Origin: Bacteroidales bacterium
GTDB lineage: Bacteria > Bacteroidota > Bacteroidia > Bacteroidales > VadinHA17
NCBI GenBank assembly: GCA_015712185.1
Contig: JADDYF010000459.1
Coordinates: forward strand, 1 to 46,919
Direction: 5' to 3'
Length of the DNA stretch: 46,919 nt
Shown here: in pieces, positions 16,975 through 24,651 of the stretch
Layout of the letters: every line of letters begins with the position of its first letter
How positions within the stretch are numbered: position 1 is the first letter of the stretch
Position numbers and translations under genes: made by a program
The notes under the pieces: generated by a model
Seen by the model: only the letters and a program-made list of their open reading frames with translations
The model's database searches: none
What the model was told of the DNA's origin: nothing

Positions 16975-18438
16975 ATGAAGAATATACTTACGATATCAAT
17001 AGTTTTTGCACTCTTGCTTACAATCGGGTGTTCAAAAGAAAATCTCGATCCGGTCCCGCAGACCTCACTTTCCGACCTTTCGGTCTTTGACACCAAGGAC
17101 CGTGTGGTTGCACAGGTAAACGGGATGTACGCACTGACAAAGAGTGGTAATTTTCTTGGCGGCAGGTTCTTCGTATATAATGATGTAAGGGCAGAGAACT
17201 TTATACCAAAGAGTTCGAACCTTGTTACCTGCTTTGCCACATGGAACCATTCTGTTGTGAGCTCCACCAATGAGGTTCAGAACTTCTGGGGTGCCGTCTA
17301 TGCAGCCGTCAATGCAATCAACGTTTTTCTGGAAGGTTTGCAGGTCGCATGGGATGGCGGCAAGCTGGACGGAAAAATAACTCAGGCTGAGTTTGACCAG
17401 TTCAGAAGTGAAGCGCTGACCCTTCGTGCTTTGTGTTATTTTGACCTGCTTCAGCTTTATGCCAAGCCATACAACATAGGAGCAGGCGCTAATCCCGGAG
17501 TTCCTCTCAGGCTTACGGCAATGAAATCGGCAGAAGGCAACGATCTGGCAAGAAGCACGGTAGCTGAATGTTATACTCAGATACTTAAGGATCTGAACGA
17601 CGCTGAACCGCTGGCTGCCACTAGTTACAGTACTGCGCTACTTAACACCACAAGGATTCACAGGAATACTATAATTGCTCTTAAAACAAGGGTTTATCTG
17701 CATATGCAGAACTGGGCTAATGTGGTGTCTGAATCTGCGAAGATTGTTGGTCAGAGTACACCGCCGTTTTCGGCAACAAGCGGAGTTGCATTTGCACTGA
17801 ATCCTTCCTACGCTGACCTGTGGACAACTTATACATCCGCAGAGTCAATCTTTTCGATGCCATTCACGTCGACCAACACTCCTGGTACACAGAATGGACT
17901 GCCTCATTATTTCAACTCTGCGTCTTCGGAATCCTATTATCTGAATACCAGCGCCGGTTCTGTTTATGCAACCATGAATGACACCGATGTAAGAAAGTCG
18001 AGCCTGGTCCTTGCAGACGGGAATTACTTCCTGTCGAAATACCCTGACTTTACGACTCTTACAAACTATGCACCTGTTATCAGGTATGCCGAAGTCCTCT
18101 TAAACAGGGCAGAAGCACTCGTCAGATCAGGCGGAGCAGTTACAGCAGAAGCATTAAGCCTTCTTAACGCTGTCAGAACCCGTTCATTTCCAACAGGCGC
18201 ATATGCCAGCTTTGCCACGGTAAACGATTTCTATAATGCAATATTGCTCGAGAGAAATATGGAGTTCCTTGGCGAAGGTATGCGGAACTTGGATATTATG
18301 AGGCTTGGTATACCGATTCCTGCAAAAAATACCTCAATGGGTAATGTAGCAGAGATTCCTTCAACCAGTACCTCATATATATGGCCTATGCCGGCGAATG
18401 AGCTGGGTATAAATAAGTTGCTGACACCTAACAAGTAG
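16975..18438 (+). CDS. SusD/RagB-family nutrient-binding outer membrane lipoprotein (pair 1)
   Basis: A surface lipoprotein that caps the preceding SusC transporter and binds substrate. The lipobox LLLTIGC places the lipidated Cys at residue 19. The N-terminal helices include QNFWGAVYAAVNAINVFL and the family segment SEALTLRALCYFDLLQLYAKPYN. The C-terminal half has RYAEVLLNRAEALVRSGG and LLERNMEFLGEGMRNLDIMRLG, typical SusD signatures. At 487 residues it is of normal length. A rho-independent terminator follows directly, closing the two-gene operon. Confidence 0.94.
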   Translation: MKNILTISIVFALLLTIGCSKENLDPVPQTSLSDLSVFDTKDRVVAQVNGMYALTKSGNFLGGRFFVYNDVRAENFIPKSSNLVTCFATWNHSVVSSTNEVQNFWGAVYAAVNAINVFLEGLQVAWDGGKLDGKITQAEFDQFRSEALTLRALCYFDLLQLYAKPYNIGAGANPGVPLRLTAMKSAEGNDLARSTVAECYTQILKDLNDAEPLAATSYSTALLNTTRIHRNTIIALKTRVYLHMQNWANVVSESAKIVGQSTPPFSATSGVAFALNPSYADLWTTYTSAESIFSMPFTSTNTPGTQNGLPHYFNSASSESYYLNTSAGSVYATMNDTDVRKSSLVLADGNYFLSKYPDFTTLTNYAPVIRYAEVLLNRAEALVRSGGAVTAEALSLLNAVRTRSFPTGAYASFATVNDFYNAILLERNMEFLGEGMRNLDIMRLGIPIPAKNTSMGNVAEIPSTSTSYIWPMPANELGINKLLTPNK

Positions 18439-18455
18439 TAGAATATCGTTCTTAC

Positions 18456-18494
18456 AAAAAAGGCTGACTGCAGTATGGCGGATCAGCTTTTTTT
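18456..18494 (+). terminator. intrinsic terminator after susD (pair 1)
   Basis: An imperfect stem is formed by AAAAAAGGCTGA and TCAGCTTTTTTT with a loop of about 15 bases, ending in a T run. It lies 17 bases after the susD stop and just before the first 8-bp repeat unit. Confidence 0.7.
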
Positions 18495-18497
18495 GTT

Positions 18498-18569
18498 GTC
18501 TTATGGTCTCAGGGTCTGATGGTCTTATGGTCTGATGGTCTTATGGTCATATGGTCTTAGGGTCTGAGG
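18498..18569 (+). repeat. 8-bp tandem array, left arm (9 units of GTCTNAKG)
   Basis: Nine consecutive 8-bp words in perfect register, beginning GTCTTATG, GTCTCAGG, GTCTGATG and ending GTCTTAGG, GTCTGAGG. Variation is almost confined to positions 5 and 7. The array ends five bases before the stop codon of the four-helix-bundle gene and is inverted relative to the array at 18985-19048. Confidence 0.9.
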
Positions 18570-18574
18570 ATGGA

Positions 18575-18934
18575 TTATTTATTACCTTTCAGATATTTCA
18601 TAAGGCTTCCGGTTCCTTTTATTAGTCTTTGACTTCTTTCCCTTCGGGCTGCAGCCTTTTCAGTTTCTATATAGTGCAAATCCTCAGCGATATAATACAT
18701 GTTTTTCACTTCACCTGCAGATCCTCTCGAAAAATTCAGAAACCGCCGGAATTCAGGATCACTCTGACGGCAAAATCCCTCAGAGATATTATTCATGATA
18801 GAGATTCCTGCGCTGGTTATCTGGTTTCTAAAAATAAAATCCCGGCAATCTCTGAAATCAGAATAAATAAGATTCACTAACTCTCTGGCCAATAACCAGA
18901 TCTCTAATTCTTCAAAATTCTTAACAGTTCCCAT
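18575..18934 (-). CDS. four-helix-bundle protein, S23/IVP family
   Basis: A protein of about 119 residues of the family first described from intervening sequences of bacterial 23S rRNA genes. It has the expected pattern: an N-terminal NFEELEIWLLARELVNLIY helix, the hallmark MNNISEGFCRQSDPEFRRFL, and the GSAGEVKNMYYIA third helix. Its molecular role is unknown; a related fold occurs in Avd of diversity-generating retroelements. I prefer the ATG at 18934 (MGTVKNFEEL) because family members begin close to this point; the track start at 18970 would add 12 residues. Arrays of an 8-bp word flank the gene on both sides in inverted orientation. Confidence 0.85.
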   Translation of the reverse strand: MGTVKNFEELEIWLLARELVNLIYSDFRDCRDFIFRNQITSAGISIMNNISEGFCRQSDPEFRRFLNFSRGSAGEVKNMYYIAEDLHYIETEKAAARRERSQRLIKGTGSLMKYLKGNK

Positions 18935-18984
18935 TTTAGCACGATTTAAATGTTTATATAAATGCAGCATTCTTATTCTAAAAT

Positions 18985-19048
18985 CCTCAGACCCTCGGAC
19001 CCTCAGACCCTCAGACCCTGAGACCCTGAGACCCTGAGACCCTCAGAC
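18985..19048 (-). repeat. 8-bp tandem array, right arm (8 units, inverted)
   Basis: Eight in-register words, on the plus strand CCTCAGAC or CCTGAGAC with one CCTCGGAC; on the minus strand they read GTCTNAGG. The outermost unit (19041-19048) contains the last Val codon and TGA stop of the NlpC/P60 gene. Confidence 0.9.
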
Positions 19049-19804
19049 AATCCTTCTGATGGCCCGGAGATGATGCGAGTAGCTCCCGATCTCCTGTTTG
19101 AAGATACCCTGGTGATCAATGGAGTCTATCCTTACCCTGCCCGAGGCATGTATAACAAGCCCTCTTGAAAGTATCATGCCGACATGTGATATCCTTCCTC
19201 TCTCATTATCGAAGAACACCAGGTCGCCAGGCTTTGTATCATCAATGAAGCTGATATCCCGGCCTGTCTCAACCTGCTGGCGGCTGTCGCGTGGTATCGG
19301 CTTACCATGGATCTTGTAAACAAGCTGTGTGAATCCCGAGCAGTCAATCCCTGATGGTATCCGGCCGCCCCAGATATAAGGGCTGTTAATAAACCGCATT
19401 GCAGTGTCGGAAATCGAGCTGTTGATTGATATATAGCTGTTATTGAATTCGTTACAGGTGAAGTATTTATTTATACCAACTGAGAATGTCTTTTTTTCAA
19501 AATCGGGATCGTATACCTCGCATCCCGCTTCAAGAATTATCCTGGTGTTATCGCTTTTGAAGCAAAGCAATGACTTGTTCAGCACAAAACCATGTGAATT
19601 GCCTGTATCCGGGGTATGCTGAAGATGATTCAAATCAATCCATCCGGTATAATGGTCAAACAGCGTCTCGATCTTCATCCAGTGTCCTGCTTCATCGAGT
19701 TTACTGTATTTCTCTCCGAAAAGCACCTGGCTCAGCATCTCCGATTTATGCGCCGGTCCTGACCTCAGCGGGACAAAGACGGTCTCACAAATGTACCTCT
19801 CCAT
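19043..19804 (-). CDS. NlpC/P60 cysteine endopeptidase, YkfC/dipeptidyl-peptidase VI type
   Basis: This 253-residue enzyme probably cleaves gamma-D-glutamyl-diamino acid bonds in murein peptides. An N-terminal SH3b-like part (FVPLRSGPAHKSEMLSQVLFGE; W-x-K-I-E-T) precedes the papain-like domain, which has the catalytic Cys in GIDCSGFTQLVY, the His in RISHVGMIL and the third residue in VIHASGRVRIDS. No signal peptide is seen, which fits the cytoplasmic recycling enzymes of this group. It ends inside the 8-bp array: its last Val codon and stop are part of the first repeat unit. It diverges from the second susC. Confidence 0.9.
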   Translation of the reverse strand: MERYICETVFVPLRSGPAHKSEMLSQVLFGEKYSKLDEAGHWMKIETLFDHYTGWIDLNHLQHTPDTGNSHGFVLNKSLLCFKSDNTRIILEAGCEVYDPDFEKKTFSVGINKYFTCNEFNNSYISINSSISDTAMRFINSPYIWGGRIPSGIDCSGFTQLVYKIHGKPIPRDSRQQVETGRDISFIDDTKPGDLVFFDNERGRISHVGMILSRGLVIHASGRVRIDSIDHQGIFKQEIGSYSHHLRAIRRIV

Positions 19805-19820
19805 AAATTATTCTTTGGTT

Positions 19821-19828
19821 CAAATTTA
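19821..19828 (-). promoter_or_regulatory. Bacteroidota -7 box for the NlpC/P60 gene
   Basis: On the minus strand this reads TAAATTTG, matching TAnnTTTG, 16 bases before the ATG at 19804. Confidence 0.45.
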
Positions 19829-19937
19829 ATAAATTATGTCAATCTGCCGGGGATACAGATAAAGGCTTTCCGGCTGAAAAATGTACCAGTGGCGGCTAAA
19901 AACATTGTTTATCCCTTTATTATTTAAAATAAAACAA

Positions 19938-19968
19938 TAACTTAGCTTTAGATTTTATATTAACCTAA
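19938..19968 (+). promoter_or_regulatory. -7 box TAACTTAG and leader motif of the second susC
   Basis: TAACTTAG (19938-19945) is a TTAG-type -7 box. The 11-bp TATTAACCTAA at 19958-19968 is identical to that in the leader of the first susC and ends ten bases before the ATG. I could not assign a convincing -33 element. Confidence 0.4.
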
Positions 19969-19977
19969 TCTTTAACC

Positions 19978-22900
19978 ATGAAGAAAATCCTAATGATTTT
20001 TTCACTGTTGGTCATAACAGGAGCAATTGTTATGGCACAAACTGTGCAGATTACGGGAACGGTAACCAGCTCAGAGGATAATCTGGGAATACCGGGCGTA
20101 ACTGTAACTGTAAGAGGAACTACTGTAGGGGCTTTGACAGACATAAAAGGTACCTATAGTATAAATGTTCCGAGGGATGCTACCACTCTTGTATTTTCAT
20201 ATGTAGGTATGAAAAGAATGGAGGTTGATATCGCAGGCAGGTCTGTGATAAATGTTATAATGGAACCTGAATTGCTTGAGATGACGGAGGTCATAGTCAC
20301 GGGATATGCAACGAGGAGAAAGAATGAGATAACGGGCTCAACAGTTCAGATATCCGGAGAAAATCTCAGAAATGTCCCTGTTGTTACTGTAGACCAGGCA
20401 TTGCAGGGGAAGGTGGCTGGTATCACTATTTCCGCTTCTTCAGGTACGCCGGGATCAACAGCGGATATACGGATCAGGGGAGTAGGCTCTATTACCGGCA
20501 GCAACGATCCTCTCATCATCATTGATGGTGCACCGGTCGTGAACAGTAACTTCTCGGGTTCCGGGGCAGTCAGTTCGCTTAGCGCCCTGGCAGCTATAAA
20601 CAACAATGATATCGAGAGCCTGACAGTATTGAAAGATGCTTCCGCAACTGCAGCCTATGGTGCAAGAGGATCAAACGGTGTTATTGTCATTACAACCAAA
20701 AAAGGCAGGCAGGGAAAGACGAATTTTGATTTTTCAGCTTCAACCGGTTTTCAGAACAATGCTACTCCGGGTCTTACGCCTCTTTCAGGCCAGCAGAGGA
20801 AGGAACTGCTCCTTGAAGCCATTTACAATACTTACGGAGCAGCCAACAATTTCACTGAAGATGAAGCCTACGATTTCATGGTTGCACGCAACCTTGACGG
20901 CGGACGCCTTCAGAACTGGGACGGTAAGGAAGCCAACTGGTTTGAAGCGGTCACCAATAAGAATGCACCGGTCACGACAGTAAGCCTTGCTGCAACCGGC
21001 GGCGATAATACTTCTTCATTTTATGCATCGCTCGGCTACAACAAAACTGAGGCGACAGTCATAGTAAGCAGTCTGAAAAGATTCAACGGGACCCTGAATT
21101 ACAACAGAAAGCTTGCCAAGAATGTCAGTTTCTCAATAAACACAAATGTGTCCAATACGTTCCAGAATGCATATCTTGAGCAGTCGGCCTATTTTGCCAA
21201 TCCTAACCTGACAAAATACTTTATGAGTCCCTGGGTTGGTCCTTACAATGCAGACGGCACTCTCAGAACCACAGGCCTTGGCAGCCTTTTCAATACGGTT
21301 TATCTGGCAGAGCATGATATTAATACCAATAATCTGACCCGTGCCCTGGTAAGTTCCTTTGTGGAATGGGAGATTATAAAGAACCTGAAATTCAGGACCT
21401 TTGCCAGCACTGACTTCAACCTGTCCAACTATAAAGACTACAGGAACAGGATACATGGCGATTCAAGGGATGAAAAGGGTAGTTCATATGCCTCTGCAGA
21501 AAGGAATTTCAACTATGTCTTCCAGAACTCCCTTGATTATACTATAAGGTTCAGCGATCATAATTTCGGACTAAAAGTTCTCATGGAATACCAGAAAAAC
21601 CAGAATAACTTCTTATCCGGTTATGGAGAGAACTTCTCAACCGACGGTTTGACGAACATATCCAGCGCAGGTGCGAACTTTGATGCCGGCTCTTCCTTTA
21701 ATGACTGGAGCAACCTGTCGTACCTCGGTATGCTGAACTATAATTACAAAGCCAAGTATATAGCTGATTTCACCTTCAGAAGAGAAGGATCTTCATTGTT
21801 TGCCCCGGATCTGAGATTTGGTAATTTCTGGTCTGCCGGCGCTGCATGGAATATTAGTGAAGAACCATTCCTTCAGAATGTAGGATTCATCAGCAATCTC
21901 AGGCTAAGAATATCTTACGGCCTGAGCGGCAGCAACGGAGTGGGTCTTAACTCGTATCAGGCACTCTTGTCATATGATGCTGACTATGCAAACCAGGGTG
22001 CAGTTTATCCCAGCCAGTATGGTAACAGCAACCTGACATGGGAGAAGAACAATACTCTTGACACAGGTACTGATTTCGGCTTCCTCGATAACAGGATAAC
22101 CGGTTCATTTGCCTATTTCCACAAAAAGACCTTTGACCTGCTTCAAAGTGTTCCTATTACCAGAACCTCGGGCCATTCAACAATAACCCAGAATATCGGG
22201 ACAGTGGTCAATTCAGGTTTTGAGGCAACGGTCGATGTGGCAATCTTTAAAAGCCAGGATCTTAACTGGCGTATATCAGCCAACCTTGCCACAGTTAAGA
22301 ATGAAGTAATCGCGCTGGCAAAAGATGCTGCAGACAAGGATATTGAAATTACTGCGGGACAAAGAAAAGTTGCAGTCGGACAACCGATCTATTCATGGTA
22401 TACCAGGAAATATGCCGGTGTTGATCCTAATACCGGAGTGCCTCAATGGTACCTCAACAGTAAAGACGGACCAATTACGACCAACTATTTTGACCCGGCT
22501 TTAACCCTAGATTTTCAGGGAGGAAGTGCACTGCCGACAATCTCCGGTGGTTTTGGGACTCATGTTGATTTTAAAGGGCTATTCCTCGATGCAAACTTCT
22601 TTTATGAAGGAGGACACAAGGTCTTTGAAGACTGGTCATTCTATACCCATCATGCAGGAACAACCAGCCTTCTGACCTACCAGGGTGTTGATGAACTTAT
22701 GAAAAGATGGCAGGAGCCGGGGGACATAACAGATGTTCCATTAGTATTATACAATGCAACTGCGAACAATGCATCGCGGCCGTCCACAAGGTTCCTGTAT
22801 GAAGGAGATTATATCAGGCTGAAAGATGTAGTAATTGGTTATTCCCTTCCATCAGCATGGGAGCAGAAAATAAGGTTTACCGATGTTTCGGTATTCGTCC

Positions 22901-23034
22901 GCGGCACTAACTTCTGGACGTGGGTGAAGGATGACAAGCTGAAGTTCGACCCGGAAATCAGGGCTGATGGTTATACCAGGTTTACAACACCACCGGTCAA
23001 ATCAATTGTGTTCGGATTAAACATAAAATTCTAA
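19978..23034 (+). CDS. SusC/RagA-family TonB-linked outer membrane protein (pair 2)
   Basis: A second SusC-type transporter of 1018 residues. It has a signal peptide (ILMIFSLLVITGAIVMAQ), a regulatory CarboxypepD-like domain (VQITGTVTSSEDNLGIPGV), the linker MTEVIVTGYATRRKNEITG, a plug with LKDASATAAYGARGSNGVIVITTKKG, and a barrel ending FGLNIKF. Its N-terminal part resembles the first SusC closely, but the barrel differs widely, so different substrates are likely. The partner SusD starts four bases after its stop. As with pair 1, no degradative enzyme, sigma/anti-sigma pair or hybrid sensor is adjacent. Confidence 0.95.
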   Translation: MKKILMIFSLLVITGAIVMAQTVQITGTVTSSEDNLGIPGVTVTVRGTTVGALTDIKGTYSINVPRDATTLVFSYVGMKRMEVDIAGRSVINVIMEPELLEMTEVIVTGYATRRKNEITGSTVQISGENLRNVPVVTVDQALQGKVAGITISASSGTPGSTADIRIRGVGSITGSNDPLIIIDGAPVVNSNFSGSGAVSSLSALAAINNNDIESLTVLKDASATAAYGARGSNGVIVITTKKGRQGKTNFDFSASTGFQNNATPGLTPLSGQQRKELLLEAIYNTYGAANNFTEDEAYDFMVARNLDGGRLQNWDGKEANWFEAVTNKNAPVTTVSLAATGGDNTSSFYASLGYNKTEATVIVSSLKRFNGTLNYNRKLAKNVSFSINTNVSNTFQNAYLEQSAYFANPNLTKYFMSPWVGPYNADGTLRTTGLGSLFNTVYLAEHDINTNNLTRALVSSFVEWEIIKNLKFRTFASTDFNLSNYKDYRNRIHGDSRDEKGSSYASAERNFNYVFQNSLDYTIRFSDHNFGLKVLMEYQKNQNNFLSGYGENFSTDGLTNISSAGANFDAGSSFNDWSNLSYLGMLNYNYKAKYIADFTFRREGSSLFAPDLRFGNFWSAGAAWNISEEPFLQNVGFISNLRLRISYGLSGSNGVGLNSYQALLSYDADYANQGAVYPSQYGNSNLTWEKNNTLDTGTDFGFLDNRITGSFAYFHKKTFDLLQSVPITRTSGHSTITQNIGTVVNSGFEATVDVAIFKSQDLNWRISANLATVKNEVIALAKDAADKDIEITAGQRKVAVGQPIYSWYTRKYAGVDPNTGVPQWYLNSKDGPITTNYFDPALTLDFQGGSALPTISGGFGTHVDFKGLFLDANFFYEGGHKVFEDWSFYTHHAGTTSLLTYQGVDELMKRWQEPGDITDVPLVLYNATANNASRPSTRFLYEGDYIRLKDVVIGYSLPSAWEQKIRFTDVSVFVRGTNFWTWVKDDKLKFDPEIRADGYTRFTTPPVKSIVFGLNIKF

Positions 23035-23038
23035 AGAC

Positions 23039-24424
23039 ATGAGAAAGATAATTATAATACTTACAGTTGCATTTACGAGCATAATCATCTCATGCACTGA
23101 AGATTCCCTGGAACCCACACTTGCACAATCAAAAGCTGTGGAAACCAGTATCAGGACGGCAGAAGATCTGCAGGGAATCCTGTATGGTGCCTACAACAGG
23201 ATGACATCAGCCGCTTATTACGGACGTGAGCTGATAATCTTTGGTGAAGTAAGGTCAGATAACTGCTTCTCCAACGGTAACTCAGGCAGGTTTATCACCG
23301 TCGCGGCAATGACCATTGGCAACAATGAGGCTTACGCATCAGATCCATGGACACAGATATATGCCGTAATCGCTTCTGCCAACATCATAATAGGCGCCCA
23401 GGATATTACCGGCGACCAGGCTGTTATTGATCATATCAGGGGGCAGGCTCATGCAATAAGGGCCCTGGCTCATTTTGACCTGCTCAGAATTTATGGTCAG
23501 CAGCATGTTACCGGCGGGGATCCTACACTTGGTGTGCCTTATATTACAGAATACAAAGGTGATAACCTTCTGCCTGCGAGGAATACGGTAACAGAGGTTA
23601 AGACAAATGTATATAGCGACCTTCAAACAGCACTGTCGTTAATGTCAGCTACCCTGAATGATGCTTCAAAACAGCAGATATCAACTTATGCTGTCAATGC
23701 TATACAGGCAAGAGTTGCAGTATACTTCGGGGACTGGTCGATAGCAAAGACTGCCTGTGAGGCTGTTATAAACTCGACAAAGTATCAGATTTGTCCTGCA
23801 GCTTCGTATGATGACATCTGGCGGACTGACAGCCCGGTCAATTCAATTTTTGAACTGGCCTTCAGCAGCACGGATAATGCGAATATAAACGGACTGCAAT
23901 ATATCTACAGGGGTTCACAGTATGGAGATGTGGAAGCCCTTGCAGATCTTACGGGGTTGTTTGAAGCAAATGATGTCAGAGGATTTGTTAATGGCATGAT
24001 AGGCTATGAAGGAACAAGATTAAGGAACCTGGGTAAATACCCTTCAATAGACTATTCCGATGAGGTTTTCCTTTTCAGATATGAAGAGGTGATCCTTAAT
24101 TATGCCGAGGCACTTTATGAACTCAGCGACGCAAATGCACTGACAGTCCTTAACCAGATTCCGGCAGCAAGGAATGCCACACCATATGCAGCCATCAGCA
24201 AGGCAAATATATTGCTTGAAAGGAGGAAAGAGCTGTGTTTTGAAGGCTTCAGGTTTGACGACCTGGCCCGCACAGGATCGAATATACCTCTTGTGAGCCC
24301 GTTCCAGCAAACCCATGGCGGACCAGCATACGGAAACTACAAATATGCTTTCCCGATACCTCTGAATGAGCTCAATGCCAACTCCAACATGGTACAGAAT
24401 TTTGGCTACAGCAGTACTAAATAG
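23039..24424 (+). CDS. SusD/RagB-family nutrient-binding outer membrane lipoprotein (pair 2)
   Basis: A 461-residue partner of the second SusC. The lipobox TSIIISC gives a lipidated Cys at residue 19. Family signatures include YGAYNRMTSAAYYGRELI, the segment GQAHAIRALAHFDLLRIYGQ, FRYEEVILNYAEALYELS and LLERRKELCFEGFRFDDLARTG. The start is four bases after the SusC stop, so the pair is one operon. A large inverted repeat follows 20 bases downstream and probably ends the transcript. Confidence 0.94.
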   Translation: MRKIIIILTVAFTSIIISCTEDSLEPTLAQSKAVETSIRTAEDLQGILYGAYNRMTSAAYYGRELIIFGEVRSDNCFSNGNSGRFITVAAMTIGNNEAYASDPWTQIYAVIASANIIIGAQDITGDQAVIDHIRGQAHAIRALAHFDLLRIYGQQHVTGGDPTLGVPYITEYKGDNLLPARNTVTEVKTNVYSDLQTALSLMSATLNDASKQQISTYAVNAIQARVAVYFGDWSIAKTACEAVINSTKYQICPAASYDDIWRTDSPVNSIFELAFSSTDNANINGLQYIYRGSQYGDVEALADLTGLFEANDVRGFVNGMIGYEGTRLRNLGKYPSIDYSDEVFLFRYEEVILNYAEALYELSDANALTVLNQIPAARNATPYAAISKANILLERRKELCFEGFRFDDLARTGSNIPLVSPFQQTHGGPAYGNYKYAFPIPLNELNANSNMVQNFGYSSTK

Positions 24425-24443
24425 CAAAGTACTCTGGTAAGAT

Positions 24444-24583
24444 AAAGGAGGCTGTCTCACAAGTCCTTTGTGTCCTTCGTGGTTAACCGTAAATCATTTA
24501 ACCACAAAGGATCGCAAAGGTAAGCACGAAGGGCACAAAGGAAGATGGACCTGAAGTGGATACTTTTGAAGACAGCCTCCTTT
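24444..24583 (+). terminator. long inverted repeat after susD (pair 2), likely bidirectional terminator
   Basis: The outer arms AAAGGAGGCTGTCT (24444-24457) and AGACAGCCTCCTTT (24570-24583) are perfectly complementary over 14 bases. GGCTGTCT/AGACAGCC hairpins followed by T-rich sequence are common gene ends in Bacteroidales. The usual short loop is here expanded by an inserted palindromic repeat. Confidence 0.6.
24465..24541 (+). repeat. palindromic repeat of the CCTTTGTG/GTGGTTAA family, copy 2
   Basis: CCTTTGTGTCCTTCGTGGTTAA is followed by an inverted near-copy (TTAACCACAAAGGATCGCAAAGG) and by a third partial inverted copy (TAAGCACGAAGGGCACAAAGG). It lies inside the loop of the outer terminator stem, and the words match the repeat at 11938-12025. 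Confidence 0.65.
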
Positions 24584-24621
24584 CATTTACAACTGTTCAG
24601 GTATTTTTTCAAAAATTAAGT

Positions 24622-24629
24622 TATTTTTG
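24622..24629 (+). promoter_or_regulatory. Bacteroidota -7 box for the membrane HD-domain gene
   Basis: TATTTTTG matches TAnnTTTG, 22 bases before the ATG at 24652. It supports that start and hence the short form of the protein. Confidence 0.5.
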
Positions 24630-24651
24630 TCTCCATAGACATTGATGACTG

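Larger units (their letters stand above)
18498..19048. mobile_element. candidate IVS-like element: S23/four-helix-bundle gene between inverted 8-bp-word arrays
   Basis: The whole unit is about 550 bp: a 72-bp array of GTCTNAKG words, a minus-strand four-helix-bundle gene, then a 64-bp array of the same word in inverted orientation. A transcript across it could fold into a long stem with the gene in the loop. That is the organisation of the intervening sequences of 23S rRNA, which also encode S23-family proteins. Here it lies between susD and an NlpC/P60 gene. Mobility is inferred only from architecture; no transposase or target duplication is visible. Confidence 0.45.

Noticed and set aside
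18575-18970. Avd accessory protein of a diversity-generating retroelement
   Set aside because: The fold family is related, but there is no reverse transcriptase and no template/variable repeat pair in the window; the EFxxFL/GSAGE pattern fits S23/IVP better.
18498-19048. CRISPR array
   Set aside because: The repeat words are only 8 bp, contiguous and without spacers, and no cas gene is present.
18498-19048. Intervening sequence within a 23S rRNA gene
   Set aside because: The flanking sequence is susD and an NlpC/P60 gene, not rRNA.
13833-24424. Polysaccharide utilisation locus
   Set aside because: Two SusC/SusD pairs are present, but there is no glycoside hydrolase, polysaccharide lyase, sulfatase or typical regulator.
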